Assembly (NCBI GenBank): GCA_019235885.1
Contig: JAFAKB010000011.1
Span: 1 to 64,000, forward strand
Direction: 5' to 3'
DNA: 64,000 nucleotides
Origin: Candidatus Eremiobacterota bacterium
GTDB taxonomy: Bacteria; Vulcanimicrobiota; Vulcanimicrobiia; Vulcanimicrobiales; Vulcanimicrobiaceae
Both the position numbers and the translations under genes were made by a program. Within the stretch, counting starts at the first letter, position 1; each line of letters opens with the position of its first letter. Of the stretch, positions 25,501-33,438 are shown one piece after another. The notes below the pieces were generated by a model, which had not been told where the DNA came from, did not search any database, and saw only the letters and a program-made list of their open reading frames with translations.

Positions 25501-27074
25501 GCTGGGACGCGATCGTCGTCGGCGGCGGGCACAACGGGCTCGTGACCGCCTGCTACCTCGCGCGCGCGAAGTGGAAGGTGCTCGTCCTGGAACGGCGCTA
25601 CGTCGTCGGCGGCGCGTGCGTGACCGAAGAGACGTTCCCGGGCTTCAAGGTGTCGACGGCGGCGTACGTCAACAGCCTGTTCCGGCCCGAGATCATACGC
25701 GACTTGAAGCTGCGCGAGTACGGGTTCGAGCTGCTCGAGCGCGACCCGTCCTCGTTCTCGCCGTTCCCCGACGGCCGCTACCTGATGCTCGGCGCCGATC
25801 CGACGTTCAACGCGCGCGAGATCGCGAAGTTCAGCGCGCGCGACGCGGAGAGCTATCCGCGGTACGTCGCGATGCTGGAGCGGGTCGCGGCGGTGATCGA
25901 GCCGACGCTCATTCAAACGCCGCCCAACCCGGTGAAGCCGGGGATCGGCGATCTGCTCTCGCTGGGGCGGCTCGGTCTGAGCGTCAAATCGCTCGACGGT
26001 TCGCTGGGCGAAGCGGTCGAGATTCTCACCGGCGCGGCGCGGCCGATCCTCGACCGCTGGTTCGAGTCCGAGGAGCTGAAAGCGACGCTCGCGACCGACG
26101 CGATCATCGGCGCGTTCGCCGCGCCCTCGATGCCGGGGACGGCGTACGTGCTGTTCCACCACGTCATGGGCGAGACGAACGGCGCGCGCGGCGTGTGGAG
26201 CTACGTCAAAGGCGGGATGGGCGGGCTCACCCAAGCGCTCGCGAAGGCGGCTACGGATCTCGGCGTCGAGATCCGCACCGAAGCCGAAGTCAGCCGCATC
26301 GTGGTCGAGAACGGCAGCGCGGTCGGGGTCGTGCTCGCGAACGGCGACGAGCTGCGCGCGCGCCGCATCGCGAGCAACGTCGACTGCCGGCTGACGTTCG
26401 AGCGGTTCATCGACCCGCAGCAGCTGCCGTCGGAGTTCGTCGCCGAACTGGAGCGGATCGACTACGGCAGCGCGTCGGCGAAGATCAACGTCGCGCTCGA
26501 CGCGCTGCCGAACTTCACCGCGTGCCCGGGAGGCGAGCCGGGCCCGCAGCACCGCGGCACGGTGCACCTCTGCCCCGATCAGGACTACATCGAGCGCAGC
26601 TACGACGAGGCGAAGTACGGGCGTGCCTCGAGCGAGCCGGTCGTCGAGTGCACGATTCCGTCGGCGGTCGATCCGACGGTCGCGCCGCCCGGCAAGCACT
26701 TGATGTCGATGTTCTGCCAGTACGCGCCGTACGACGTCGCCGGCGGCTGGACCGAGGCGGCGAAGAACGCGTTCGCCGACCGCTGCTTCGCGGTGGTCGA
26801 GCGCTACGCGCCGGGCTTCACGGCCTCCGTGATCGACCGGCAGGTGCTCAGCCCGGTCGACATCGAGGCGACGTTCAATCTGACCGGGGGCAACATCTTC
26901 CAGGGCGCGATGAGCTTGAACAAGCTGTTCATGTTCCGTCCCGCGCCCGGCTATGCCGACTACCGCACGCCGATCAAGCACCTCTTCCTGTGCGGGTCGG
27001 CGGCGCATCCCGGTGGCGGCGTCATGGGCACGCCGGGCTGGAACGCGGCGCGCGAGATGCTGCGCGCGCGCTGA
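25497..27074 (+). CDS. Phytoene-desaturase-like FAD oxidoreductase (PYROXD2/CrtI family)
   Basis: A 525-residue flavoprotein. The N-terminal dinucleotide fold is IVVGGGHNGLVTACYLAR with VLVLERR, and GGACVTEETFPGFKVS follows. The C-terminal FAD-contacting segment is LFLCGSAAHPGGGVMGTPGWNAA. The overall pattern matches the PYROXD2 branch rather than true carotenoid desaturases; its substrates are not defined. The GTG start forms a GTGA overlap with the cysteine-cluster gene before it, suggesting the two act together, possibly with the cluster protein as an accessory. Confidence 0.88.
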   Translation: MSWDAIVVGGGHNGLVTACYLARAKWKVLVLERRYVVGGACVTEETFPGFKVSTAAYVNSLFRPEIIRDLKLREYGFELLERDPSSFSPFPDGRYLMLGADPTFNAREIAKFSARDAESYPRYVAMLERVAAVIEPTLIQTPPNPVKPGIGDLLSLGRLGLSVKSLDGSLGEAVEILTGAARPILDRWFESEELKATLATDAIIGAFAAPSMPGTAYVLFHHVMGETNGARGVWSYVKGGMGGLTQALAKAATDLGVEIRTEAEVSRIVVENGSAVGVVLANGDELRARRIASNVDCRLTFERFIDPQQLPSEFVAELERIDYGSASAKINVALDALPNFTACPGGEPGPQHRGTVHLCPDQDYIERSYDEAKYGRASSEPVVECTIPSAVDPTVAPPGKHLMSMFCQYAPYDVAGGWTEAAKNAFADRCFAVVERYAPGFTASVIDRQVLSPVDIEATFNLTGGNIFQGAMSLNKLFMFRPAPGYADYRTPIKHLFLCGSAAHPGGGVMGTPGWNAAREMLRAR

Positions 27075-27147
27075 CCAGTGCCGAAAGGCGGTCGTCGCGG
27101 CCGTGCGGAAGGCGGCTTCCTCGACCGCTTGAAGGAGGCATCATACG

Positions 27148-27603
27148 ATGAAGTTCCGTCTTTCCACGCTCGCGCTCGGCACGGCGCTGGTCTTCACCGC
27201 AACGATTCCGGTCGGTGCGCAAGACACCGGCGGCTCGATGAAGGGCCACAAGGGCGGCGCCATGATGATGGCGATGGCGCTGCGGATCCCGATGAAGGCG
27301 CTCAACGGTTCCGGCGAAGACGGCCAAGCGACGCTTCGCGACACGCCGAAAGGGCTCGTCGTCACGATCCACATCAAGAACGCGAAGGGACCGCAGCCGG
27401 CGCACATTCACAAGGGCACCTGCGCGAAGCTCGATCCGAAGCCGGAAGAGCCGCTGCACAACGTCGTCAACGGGATGTCGATCACGACGGTCCCCGGCGT
27501 GACGATCGCCAAGCTGCTCGCGTCGAAGCACGCGATCAACGTGCACAAGTCGCTGACCGACCTGCCGACCTACGTGTCGTGCGGCGACATCGCCAGGTAC
27601 TAG
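27148..27603 (+). CDS. Secreted HIHKGTC-motif protein (copy 1)
   Basis: A 151-residue exported protein. A signal peptide ends near VGAQD, a Met/Gly/Lys/His-rich linker (SMKGHKGGAMMMAMAL) follows, and then comes the domain shared with two neighbours. It contains PAHIHKGTCAKLDPKPEEPL and AINVHKSLTDLPTYVSCGDI, with two Cys and three His that could bind a metal or form a disulfide. The fold may be CHRD-like, but I cannot confirm it. AAGGAGG lies 9 nt before the ATG, a strong ribosome binding site. Its paralogue follows after 10 bp. Confidence 0.7.
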   Translation: MKFRLSTLALGTALVFTATIPVGAQDTGGSMKGHKGGAMMMAMALRIPMKALNGSGEDGQATLRDTPKGLVVTIHIKNAKGPQPAHIHKGTCAKLDPKPEEPLHNVVNGMSITTVPGVTIAKLLASKHAINVHKSLTDLPTYVSCGDIARY

Positions 27604-27613
27604 GCACACGACG

Positions 27614-28024
27614 ATGAGAGCGCTCTTCGTCTCGGCCGCGGTGGGCGCCGCGCTCGTGCTCGCCGTACCCGCGGCGCAGGCGGCGATGACGCCGCTGCAG
27701 TTCCGGCTCGCCGAGCAGAACAACTCCGGCGAGCACGGCACCGCGACGCTCTTGCAAGGCGTCAACGGCGTCATCGTGAAGCTGCGGCTGAGCGGCTATG
27801 CCGAAGGCGTCGATCAGCCCGCGCACATTCACAAGGGAACCTGCGCGAAGCTCGATCCGAAACCGACCTATCCGCTCGCGATGGTCAAGGACGGAGAGTC
27901 GCAGTTCACCGTCCCGAACGTGACCCTCGCGGACCTGCAGAAGGGCGACTACGCGATCAACGTCCACAAGTCCGCGAAGGAAGCTTCGATCTATGTCGCC
28001 TGCGGGAACATCCCCAAAAAGTAG
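27614..28024 (+). CDS. Secreted HIHKGTC-motif protein (copy 2)
   Basis: A 136-residue exported paralogue of the gene before it. A signal peptide ends near AAQAAM. The shared domain carries QPAHIHKGTCAKLDPKPTYPL and YAINVHKSAKEASIYVACGNI, with all His and Cys positions kept. It lacks the Met-rich linker of copy 1. Its last 32 bp overlap the start of the AhpD-like gene in another frame. Tandem placement and high motif identity indicate duplication. Role unknown; export and conserved His/Cys suggest metal or redox binding in the periplasm. Confidence 0.75.
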   Translation: MRALFVSAAVGAALVLAVPAAQAAMTPLQFRLAEQNNSGEHGTATLLQGVNGVIVKLRLSGYAEGVDQPAHIHKGTCAKLDPKPTYPLAMVKDGESQFTVPNVTLADLQKGDYAINVHKSAKEASIYVACGNIPKK

Positions 28025-28634
28025 TCACCCTCCGTTCAACGAGGGCGCCGCGCACAACGCGGCGCCCTCGCGTTTCGGGGCGCCCTCGCTCGACGAGATG
28101 CCCGACGACATTCGCGCGATCTGCGAGGAGACGCGCGCGAAGATCGGCTTCATCCCGAACGTGTTCCTGGCGTACGCGAAGCGCCCCGAGCACTTCCGCG
28201 CCTTCATGCACTACCACGACCTGCTGATGAAAGGCCCGAGCGGGCTCTCGCGCGCCGAGCGCGAGTCGGTGGTCGTCGCGGTCTCGGCCGAGAACGACTG
28301 TCTGTACTGCGTCGTCGCGCACGGCGCGGCGCTGCGCATCCTCGGCAAGGACCCGATCGTCGCCGACCAGATCGCGACGAACTGGCGCACCGCCGACCTC
28401 TCGCCGCGGCTGCGCGCGATCCTCACGTTTGCGTCGCGGGTGAACGAGCGCGGCTTCGCCGCGAGCGACAAAGAACTGGCGGAGCTCAAGGCGGTCGGGC
28501 TGAGCGACGACGACGCCTGGGACATCACCTCGGTCGCAGCGTTCTTCGGCTTCTCCAATCGCATGGCCGGCTTCATGGACATGCGTCCGAACCCGCAGTT
28601 CTACGAGATGGGCCGCGCCGGGCACACCCGCTAG
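27993..28634 (+). CDS. Peroxidase-related AhpD/carboxymuconolactone decarboxylase-like protein
   Basis: A 213-residue protein with the AhpD-type active site NDCLYCVVAHGAAL (Cys103, Cys106, His110), a proton-relay CxxCxxxH arrangement. The lead-in IGFIPNVFLAYAKRPEHF and the C-terminal MRPNPQFYEMGR are characteristic of the alkylhydroperoxidase-related subgroup. It may reduce peroxides using a thiol partner. The first 32 bp overlap the secreted paralogue; a later start just before MPDDIRAICEE would avoid this. A frameshifted copy of its last ~100 bp lies at 32359-32464. Confidence 0.88.
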   Translation: MSPAGTSPKSSHPPFNEGAAHNAAPSRFGAPSLDEMPDDIRAICEETRAKIGFIPNVFLAYAKRPEHFRAFMHYHDLLMKGPSGLSRAERESVVVAVSAENDCLYCVVAHGAALRILGKDPIVADQIATNWRTADLSPRLRAILTFASRVNERGFAASDKELAELKAVGLSDDDAWDITSVAAFFGFSNRMAGFMDMRPNPQFYEMGRAGHTR

Positions 28635-28689
28635 CTTAGACTGGCAGGGCGGCCGGAGGGACCACCCGCCCGCCCGCTAAATCTCCCGC

Positions 28690-31600
28690 ATGGGTAGCTG
28701 GGCACGGGCCGTTTCGGCCACTTTCGCCGCCGCCGGTGTGATACTGGCGGCCTTCTCGCCCGTCGCGGTGACGGCGGGGACGACCGGCACGATCGTCGGC
28801 CGCATCATCGACCAAAATTCCGGCGCCGCGGTCGCCGGCGCGAACGTGAGCGTCGCCTCGCCCTCGCAGAGCGAGAGCTCGACGACGGACGCGAACGGCA
28901 GCTTCCGTTTCCTCTCGCTTGCGCCGGACACGTACGCAGTGACGGTCGAGCGCACCGGCTACGAGACACTGAGCCTCGGCGGCGTGACGGTTCAGGCCGA
29001 TCAGACGCAGACGCTGAACCGCGCGCTCGTTCCGCGCCTGCAGCGGATCGGCGGAACGACAGCGCGCCGGGCGACCGATTTGGTGAAGCCCGGCACGACC
29101 AGCGACGTCTACTCGGTGAACGGCGCGCTGCAGGACGCAACGCAGGCGCTCGGCGGACCGGGCGGCCTCAGCAACGCGTACAGCGCGATCCAGGCGATTC
29201 CCGGCGCGTCGGTGCAGCAAGGACAACAAGGCTGGTACCAACAGCTCTCGATCCGCGGCGGCGACATCGACCAAGTCGGCTACGAGCTCGACGGGATCCC
29301 GGTGAACCGCGTCTACGACAACGCGCCGCAGACGATGCTCTCGACGCTCGGCCAGCAAGAATTGCAAGTGTACACCGGCGGAACGCCGTCGACGTCGGAC
29401 GGACAAGGTCTCTCGGGCTACGTCAACCAGGTCATCAAGACCGGAACGTTCCCCGGTTTCTCGACGCTCGGCGCGGGGCTCGGCACGCCGGCGTTCTTCC
29501 ACCGGCTCTCGTTCGAGACCGGCGGCGCGACGAAGAACCGCAACTTCTCGTACTACGTCGGCGTCGCGGGCGCGAACCAAGACTACCGCTACTCCGATGC
29601 GAACAACGGCGCGAGCGATCCGCAGCTCTTCTACCCGATCGCGTTTCCGTTCGGCGACAGCTTCAACCGCTTCAACATCTGGGACGGCTCGCCGATCCCC
29701 GGCACGACGACGCCGGCGACGGTCGGCAACGGGCTGTACTTCGCCGGACCGAACACGTACGCGATCGCGACGACCGCGCAGCGCGACAACGTGGTGAACC
29801 TGCACTGGGGTCTGCCGCACGGCAAGGACGGGCTCAAGGACGACGTTCAGGCGCTGTACCTGACCAGCGAGCTGTTCACGAACTACTACAGCTCGGTGAA
29901 CGACCAGGGCGGACCGGTTTGGGTCGGTGCTGCGCTCGACGTCGGCAACAACGGCGTCGCCCCCGGGACGAGCGGGCCGTACCAGGCGTTCTGGCACGAC
30001 GGCTTCGTCTACAACGGCGCGCTGTTCGCGCCGCCGAACGCCGCGCTGGTGACGCCGTACTTCTTCATGAGCAGCCCGTCCGGCCGCGCCTTCGGCGCCA
30101 ACGCGCCGAACAGCCTGCGCGACAGCAACGACAACGGCGTCTCGGTGCTCAAGCTGCAGTACCAGCGCAACATCAACCCACGCTCGTTCCTGCGGCTGTT
30201 CGGCTACTCGGTGTACTCGCGCTGGTTCATCACCGGCGATGCGAACCAGAACTTCACCTGCTGTTTCGGCGCCGAGCTGAACGACTACGAGATCCCCAGC
30301 CACACCTACGGCGCTTCGCTGAACTACTCGAACCAGATCACCGACAAGCACCTGCTCACGTTCGGCGCGACCGAGAGCCAGACGAAGCTCCAGCGCCGGT
30401 ACTTCTACCAGTTCCCCGGCAACCAAGGGATGGGGACGGCGTTCACCAACTTGATCGACCCGGCGAACGCCGCGCAGACCGGCCACTGCTACGATCCGGG
30501 CACCGGCGCGTACACGAGCTGCTTCAACGGGCCGCGCGGCACGTTCGGCGCGCCGACGATGCCGATCACGGCGGCGGCGTTCGCCGGCGGCGCAAACCCG
30601 CAGTGGCTGGTGACCGAGAACGGCCCGCTCGGCCGCGTCAACAACGTCTCGCCGGTCTTCAGCGCGGTCGCGCTCAACGACACCTGGACGCCGACCGACA
30701 AACTGACCCTCACGCTCGGGCTGCGGGTCGAGAACTACACCAACCGGCTCGACGGCACGACGGCAAGCCCGACCGGACGGAGCGCGGCGAACCGCGCGTT
30801 CTGGGTGAAAGCGTACGACAACGAGTTCTGCTACAAGCCCGGCGTGTTCGGCGCCGTCAACGTCGGCGGCGCCACGCCGGACGCGAACGGCGTCTTCGCG
30901 ACGCCGGCGAACTGCGCGGCGATCGGGCCCGGCTACCTCCCGGCGAACTTCGTGAACGTCAGCGGCGGCACGCTTTCGAACACGACCTGGCAGCCGCGCG
31001 TCGCGTTCACGTACGCGGTGAACCCGGACACGGTGCTGCGCGGCTCGTACGGCGTCTACTCGCGGCCGGTCAACACCTCGTGGCTGCAGTACAACAACCT
31101 GAACGACCGCGACTACCTGCGCTACGCGGCGTCAAACTTCTTGGGCTACGGCTTCAACACGCCGGTTCACGGCCTGCGGCCGGACACCTCGTACAACTAC
31201 GATCTCTCGCTCGAGCAGCATCTGCGCGGCACCGACGTCTCGTACAAGCTGACGCCGTTCTATCGCAGTACGCGCGACCAGCTGCAGGCGTTCCCGATCG
31301 GCGTCGGCGGGATTGTCAGCGGCTTCAACGTCGGGCACCAGACTTCGTACGGCGTCGAGCTGGCGCTGCGCAAGGGCGACTTCAGCCGCGACGGCTTCGC
31401 CGGCCAGCTCGCCTACACGTACACCCACAGCCGGATCAAGTACACCAAGTTTCCGTCCGGCACGAACGTGATCGACAGCATCAACTTGTACGTGAAGGAG
31501 TATAACGCGTACACGTCGTTCTGCGCGAGCAACCCGGGCGACGCGCGCTGCGGGACGACGACGAGCGGCGTCGTCGCGGCGCCGTGCTACAACGCGGCCG

Positions 31601-32328
31601 GCGCGCCCGTCGCGTGCGGGACGGCTGGGGCCGTCGTCAACCCGTACTTCAACCAGCCGGTGCAGCCGCTGTTCCCGGTCGACGCAGAGTACACGACGTA
31701 CGACCAGATTCCACAGCCGTTCGTCGGCTCGAACGGCTACGAGACGCCGCACGTGCTCGCGCTGGTGCTCCAGTGGAAGCACCAGAAACTCGCGATCACG
31801 CCCAGCCTCACGTACAGCTCCGGCGCGTCGTACGGCTCGCCGCTGAGCTATCCCGGCTACATCCCCAACGGGAACTGCGCCGACCCGGCACACCCGTACT
31901 CGTGCACGGGCTCGGGCGCAACGAACGGCTTCTCGAACGTCAGCGGGCTGGATTTCCTGTTCATCCCGAATGCGTTCACCGGCCGCTTCGACAATCTCGG
32001 CGCCTTCAAAGAGCCCTCACGCCTGACGCTCAACCTGCAGACGTCGTACGACCTCAGCTCGCGCACGCGTCTAACGCTCACGCTCACCGGTCTGGTCGAC
32101 AAGTGCTTCCAGCGCGGCTACGCCTGGGACGACCCCAACATCTGCGTCTATTCGGAGCTCCCGTCCGGCGGCGCCGGCCTCGGGCCCTCCGGCAACTTCG
32201 TCCCGATCGCCCAAACCCCGATCCAGCTCCGCTACCCCTACGGCATGTTCAGCGACAACCTGAACACCGGCTTCATCGGCACGAAGATCCCGTTCCAAGC
32301 CGCACTGGATTTGCGCATTCGGATCTAG
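28690..32328 (+). CDS. Large TonB-dependent receptor with N-terminal carboxypeptidase-like domain (3 of 3)
   Basis: A 1,212-residue receptor, much longer than the other two. A signal peptide leads to a carboxypeptidase-like domain (about 32-110, GTIVGRIIDQNSGAAVAGAN), a plug (QQLSIRGGDIDQVGYELDGI and GLSGYVNQVIKTG) and a long barrel ending ALDLRIRI. Several loops carry Cys pairs (NFTCCFGAE, CYDPGTGAYTSC, CASNPGDARC) that suggest disulfide-stabilised extracellular loops. Size and layout resemble the Oar-like receptors of Acidobacteria and relatives. It sits inside a region of local duplication: related secreted-protein genes lie on both sides. No good ribosome binding site is visible at this start. 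Confidence 0.9.
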   Translation: MGSWARAVSATFAAAGVILAAFSPVAVTAGTTGTIVGRIIDQNSGAAVAGANVSVASPSQSESSTTDANGSFRFLSLAPDTYAVTVERTGYETLSLGGVTVQADQTQTLNRALVPRLQRIGGTTARRATDLVKPGTTSDVYSVNGALQDATQALGGPGGLSNAYSAIQAIPGASVQQGQQGWYQQLSIRGGDIDQVGYELDGIPVNRVYDNAPQTMLSTLGQQELQVYTGGTPSTSDGQGLSGYVNQVIKTGTFPGFSTLGAGLGTPAFFHRLSFETGGATKNRNFSYYVGVAGANQDYRYSDANNGASDPQLFYPIAFPFGDSFNRFNIWDGSPIPGTTTPATVGNGLYFAGPNTYAIATTAQRDNVVNLHWGLPHGKDGLKDDVQALYLTSELFTNYYSSVNDQGGPVWVGAALDVGNNGVAPGTSGPYQAFWHDGFVYNGALFAPPNAALVTPYFFMSSPSGRAFGANAPNSLRDSNDNGVSVLKLQYQRNINPRSFLRLFGYSVYSRWFITGDANQNFTCCFGAELNDYEIPSHTYGASLNYSNQITDKHLLTFGATESQTKLQRRYFYQFPGNQGMGTAFTNLIDPANAAQTGHCYDPGTGAYTSCFNGPRGTFGAPTMPITAAAFAGGANPQWLVTENGPLGRVNNVSPVFSAVALNDTWTPTDKLTLTLGLRVENYTNRLDGTTASPTGRSAANRAFWVKAYDNEFCYKPGVFGAVNVGGATPDANGVFATPANCAAIGPGYLPANFVNVSGGTLSNTTWQPRVAFTYAVNPDTVLRGSYGVYSRPVNTSWLQYNNLNDRDYLRYAASNFLGYGFNTPVHGLRPDTSYNYDLSLEQHLRGTDVSYKLTPFYRSTRDQLQAFPIGVGGIVSGFNVGHQTSYGVELALRKGDFSRDGFAGQLAYTYTHSRIKYTKFPSGTNVIDSINLYVKEYNAYTSFCASNPGDARCGTTTSGVVAAPCYNAAGAPVACGTAGAVVNPYFNQPVQPLFPVDAEYTTYDQIPQPFVGSNGYETPHVLALVLQWKHQKLAITPSLTYSSGASYGSPLSYPGYIPNGNCADPAHPYSCTGSGATNGFSNVSGLDFLFIPNAFTGRFDNLGAFKEPSRLTLNLQTSYDLSSRTRLTLTLTGLVDKCFQRGYAWDDPNICVYSELPSGGAGLGPSGNFVPIAQTPIQLRYPYGMFSDNLNTGFIGTKIPFQAALDLRIRI

Positions 32329-32358
32329 CGCGCCGATATATACCGAAGCATTCGATTT

Positions 32359-32464
32359 CGCCGGTCGCTGCGTTCGCCGGATTCTCCAGCCGCATGGCCG
32401 GTTTCAGGACATGCGTCCGAACCCTCAGTTCTACGAGATGGGCCGCGCCGCGAACACCCGGTAA
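32359..32464 (+). pseudogene. Frameshifted remnant of the AhpD-like gene 3' end
   Basis: About 100 bp closely match the last ~100 bp of the AhpD-like gene (28531-28634). The translation in one frame begins VAAFAGFSSRMAGF against VAAFFGFSNRMAGF in the intact gene. A 2-bp deletion (TTCATGGAC to TTCAGGAC) then shifts the frame, but the DNA match continues through CGTCCGAACC and CTACGAGATGGGCCGCGCCG to a stop. There is no start codon or upstream part. It is a duplication scar beginning about 30 bp after the TonB receptor stop. Confidence 0.85.
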
Positions 32465-32496
32465 CATTCACAGCAACTCCGAGTACCATCATTCGT

Positions 32497-32883
32497 ATGC
32501 GTATACGGATTGCGATGGTCGGCGGGGCGCTCGCCGCGCTCGCGTTCGGGATGCCGGCTCTCGCGGTCGACAACCCGTTGGTGGTCGAAGTTCAGCCCGT
32601 CGGCGCGGACGGCGTGCACGGGAACGCGACGCTCTTTCAGCTCGGCGACCACGTCGATGTCGCGGTGAATCTCGACGGGAACGAAAGCGGCTCGCAAGCC
32701 GTGGACGTTCGCAGAGGAAGCTGCAAGAGCTACGCCGAGGGCGCGAAGTGGCCGCTCGGGTCGTCGCAAGAGACGCGGCTGCCGAACATCAAGCTCGAGT
32801 CGCTGCTCGGCAACGTACTGCTGATCCACAAGACCGCCGAGCAGAGCTCGCCGGTGGTCGGCTGCGCGCAGATCAAGGGCTAG
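32497..32883 (+). CDS. Secreted HIHKGTC-family protein, diverged (copy 3)
   Basis: A 128-residue exported protein related to the genes at 27148 and 27614. It keeps the strand pattern and the two Cys (RRGSCKSYAEG and VVGCAQIKG), but the HIHKG His pair has become VDVRRG and INVHKS has become LLIHKT. If the His residues bind metal in the other copies, this one has lost most of the site. It lies directly after the AhpD-like remnant, in the same relative order as the intact block but reversed around it. Convergent with the YdeI-like gene, 3 bp between stops. Confidence 0.7.
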   Translation: MRIRIAMVGGALAALAFGMPALAVDNPLVVEVQPVGADGVHGNATLFQLGDHVDVAVNLDGNESGSQAVDVRRGSCKSYAEGAKWPLGSSQETRLPNIKLESLLGNVLLIHKTAEQSSPVVGCAQIKG

Positions 32884-32886
32884 CTT

Positions 32887-33438
32887 TCAAACGGCTCGCG
32901 CGGGAGCGCTGAAGCCCTTACTGTATTTTCCGGAGCGGTCGAAGCAGCACACGCGCCGCTTCCCCGAGGAGAGCATCGAGCAGGCCTTCTCGATGCGGAT
33001 CCCGCGCGTTTCCGCTCGCTTGCCAGATACGATCCAGCTGATCCAGTCTCGGCGCGCGGTCGGCGTGATGTCCGACCACGCCGCCAGCGCCTTCGGGTGC
33101 GCGGCGAGCGCCTTCCGGAAATCCGCCGGCACCTTCGGTTCGAGCTGGTTCTGTGCCGGCGCAATCTCCAGCGTGACGATGTCACCGACGTCCGCGCCCG
33201 CCGCTTCGCGCAGCTTCCGCTCCACTCGGAGCCAGTGGCTTCCTTGGCCGTCCGGCTCCAGCGTAGCTTGAAAGGGGGCGCCGTTGATGGTGCCTTCAAC
33301 CGACGTCGCGCTCCGCGTAGGAAGCTTCGCGCTCGCACCCTTCGGCACGGTAAGAAAGCTCCAAGTGCCGTTCTTCGCGGTCTCGGCCGGCCGATAGAGG
33401 GTCGCTTTGAAACGGATCGTCGAAGGAGTCTTGACCAT
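32887..33438 (-). CDS. DUF1905 / YdeI (OmpD-associated) domain protein
   Basis: A 183-residue protein with two recognised parts. The N-terminal DUF1905 barrel is IRFKATLYRPAETAKNGTW through GADVGDIVTLEI. The C-terminal YdeI-type helical region is VPADFRKALAAHPKALAAW, RRDWISWIVSGKRAETRGI and IEKACSML. The last 25 residues add two adjacent Cys (RVCCFDRS) and are not typical. The combination is common in soil bacteria, with a suggested but unproven role in peptide resistance. The ATG at 33438 shares its CATG with the divergent protease start, so an earlier or later start cannot be excluded. Confidence 0.82.
   Translation of the reverse strand: MVKTPSTIRFKATLYRPAETAKNGTWSFLTVPKGASAKLPTRSATSVEGTINGAPFQATLEPDGQGSHWLRVERKLREAAGADVGDIVTLEIAPAQNQLEPKVPADFRKALAAHPKALAAWSDITPTARRDWISWIVSGKRAETRGIRIEKACSMLSSGKRRVCCFDRSGKYSKGFSAPARAV

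Noticed and set aside
28636-30486. 616-codon minus-strand frame opposite the large TonB receptor
   Set aside because: It is antisense to a receptor with signal peptide, plug and barrel and has no motif of its own.
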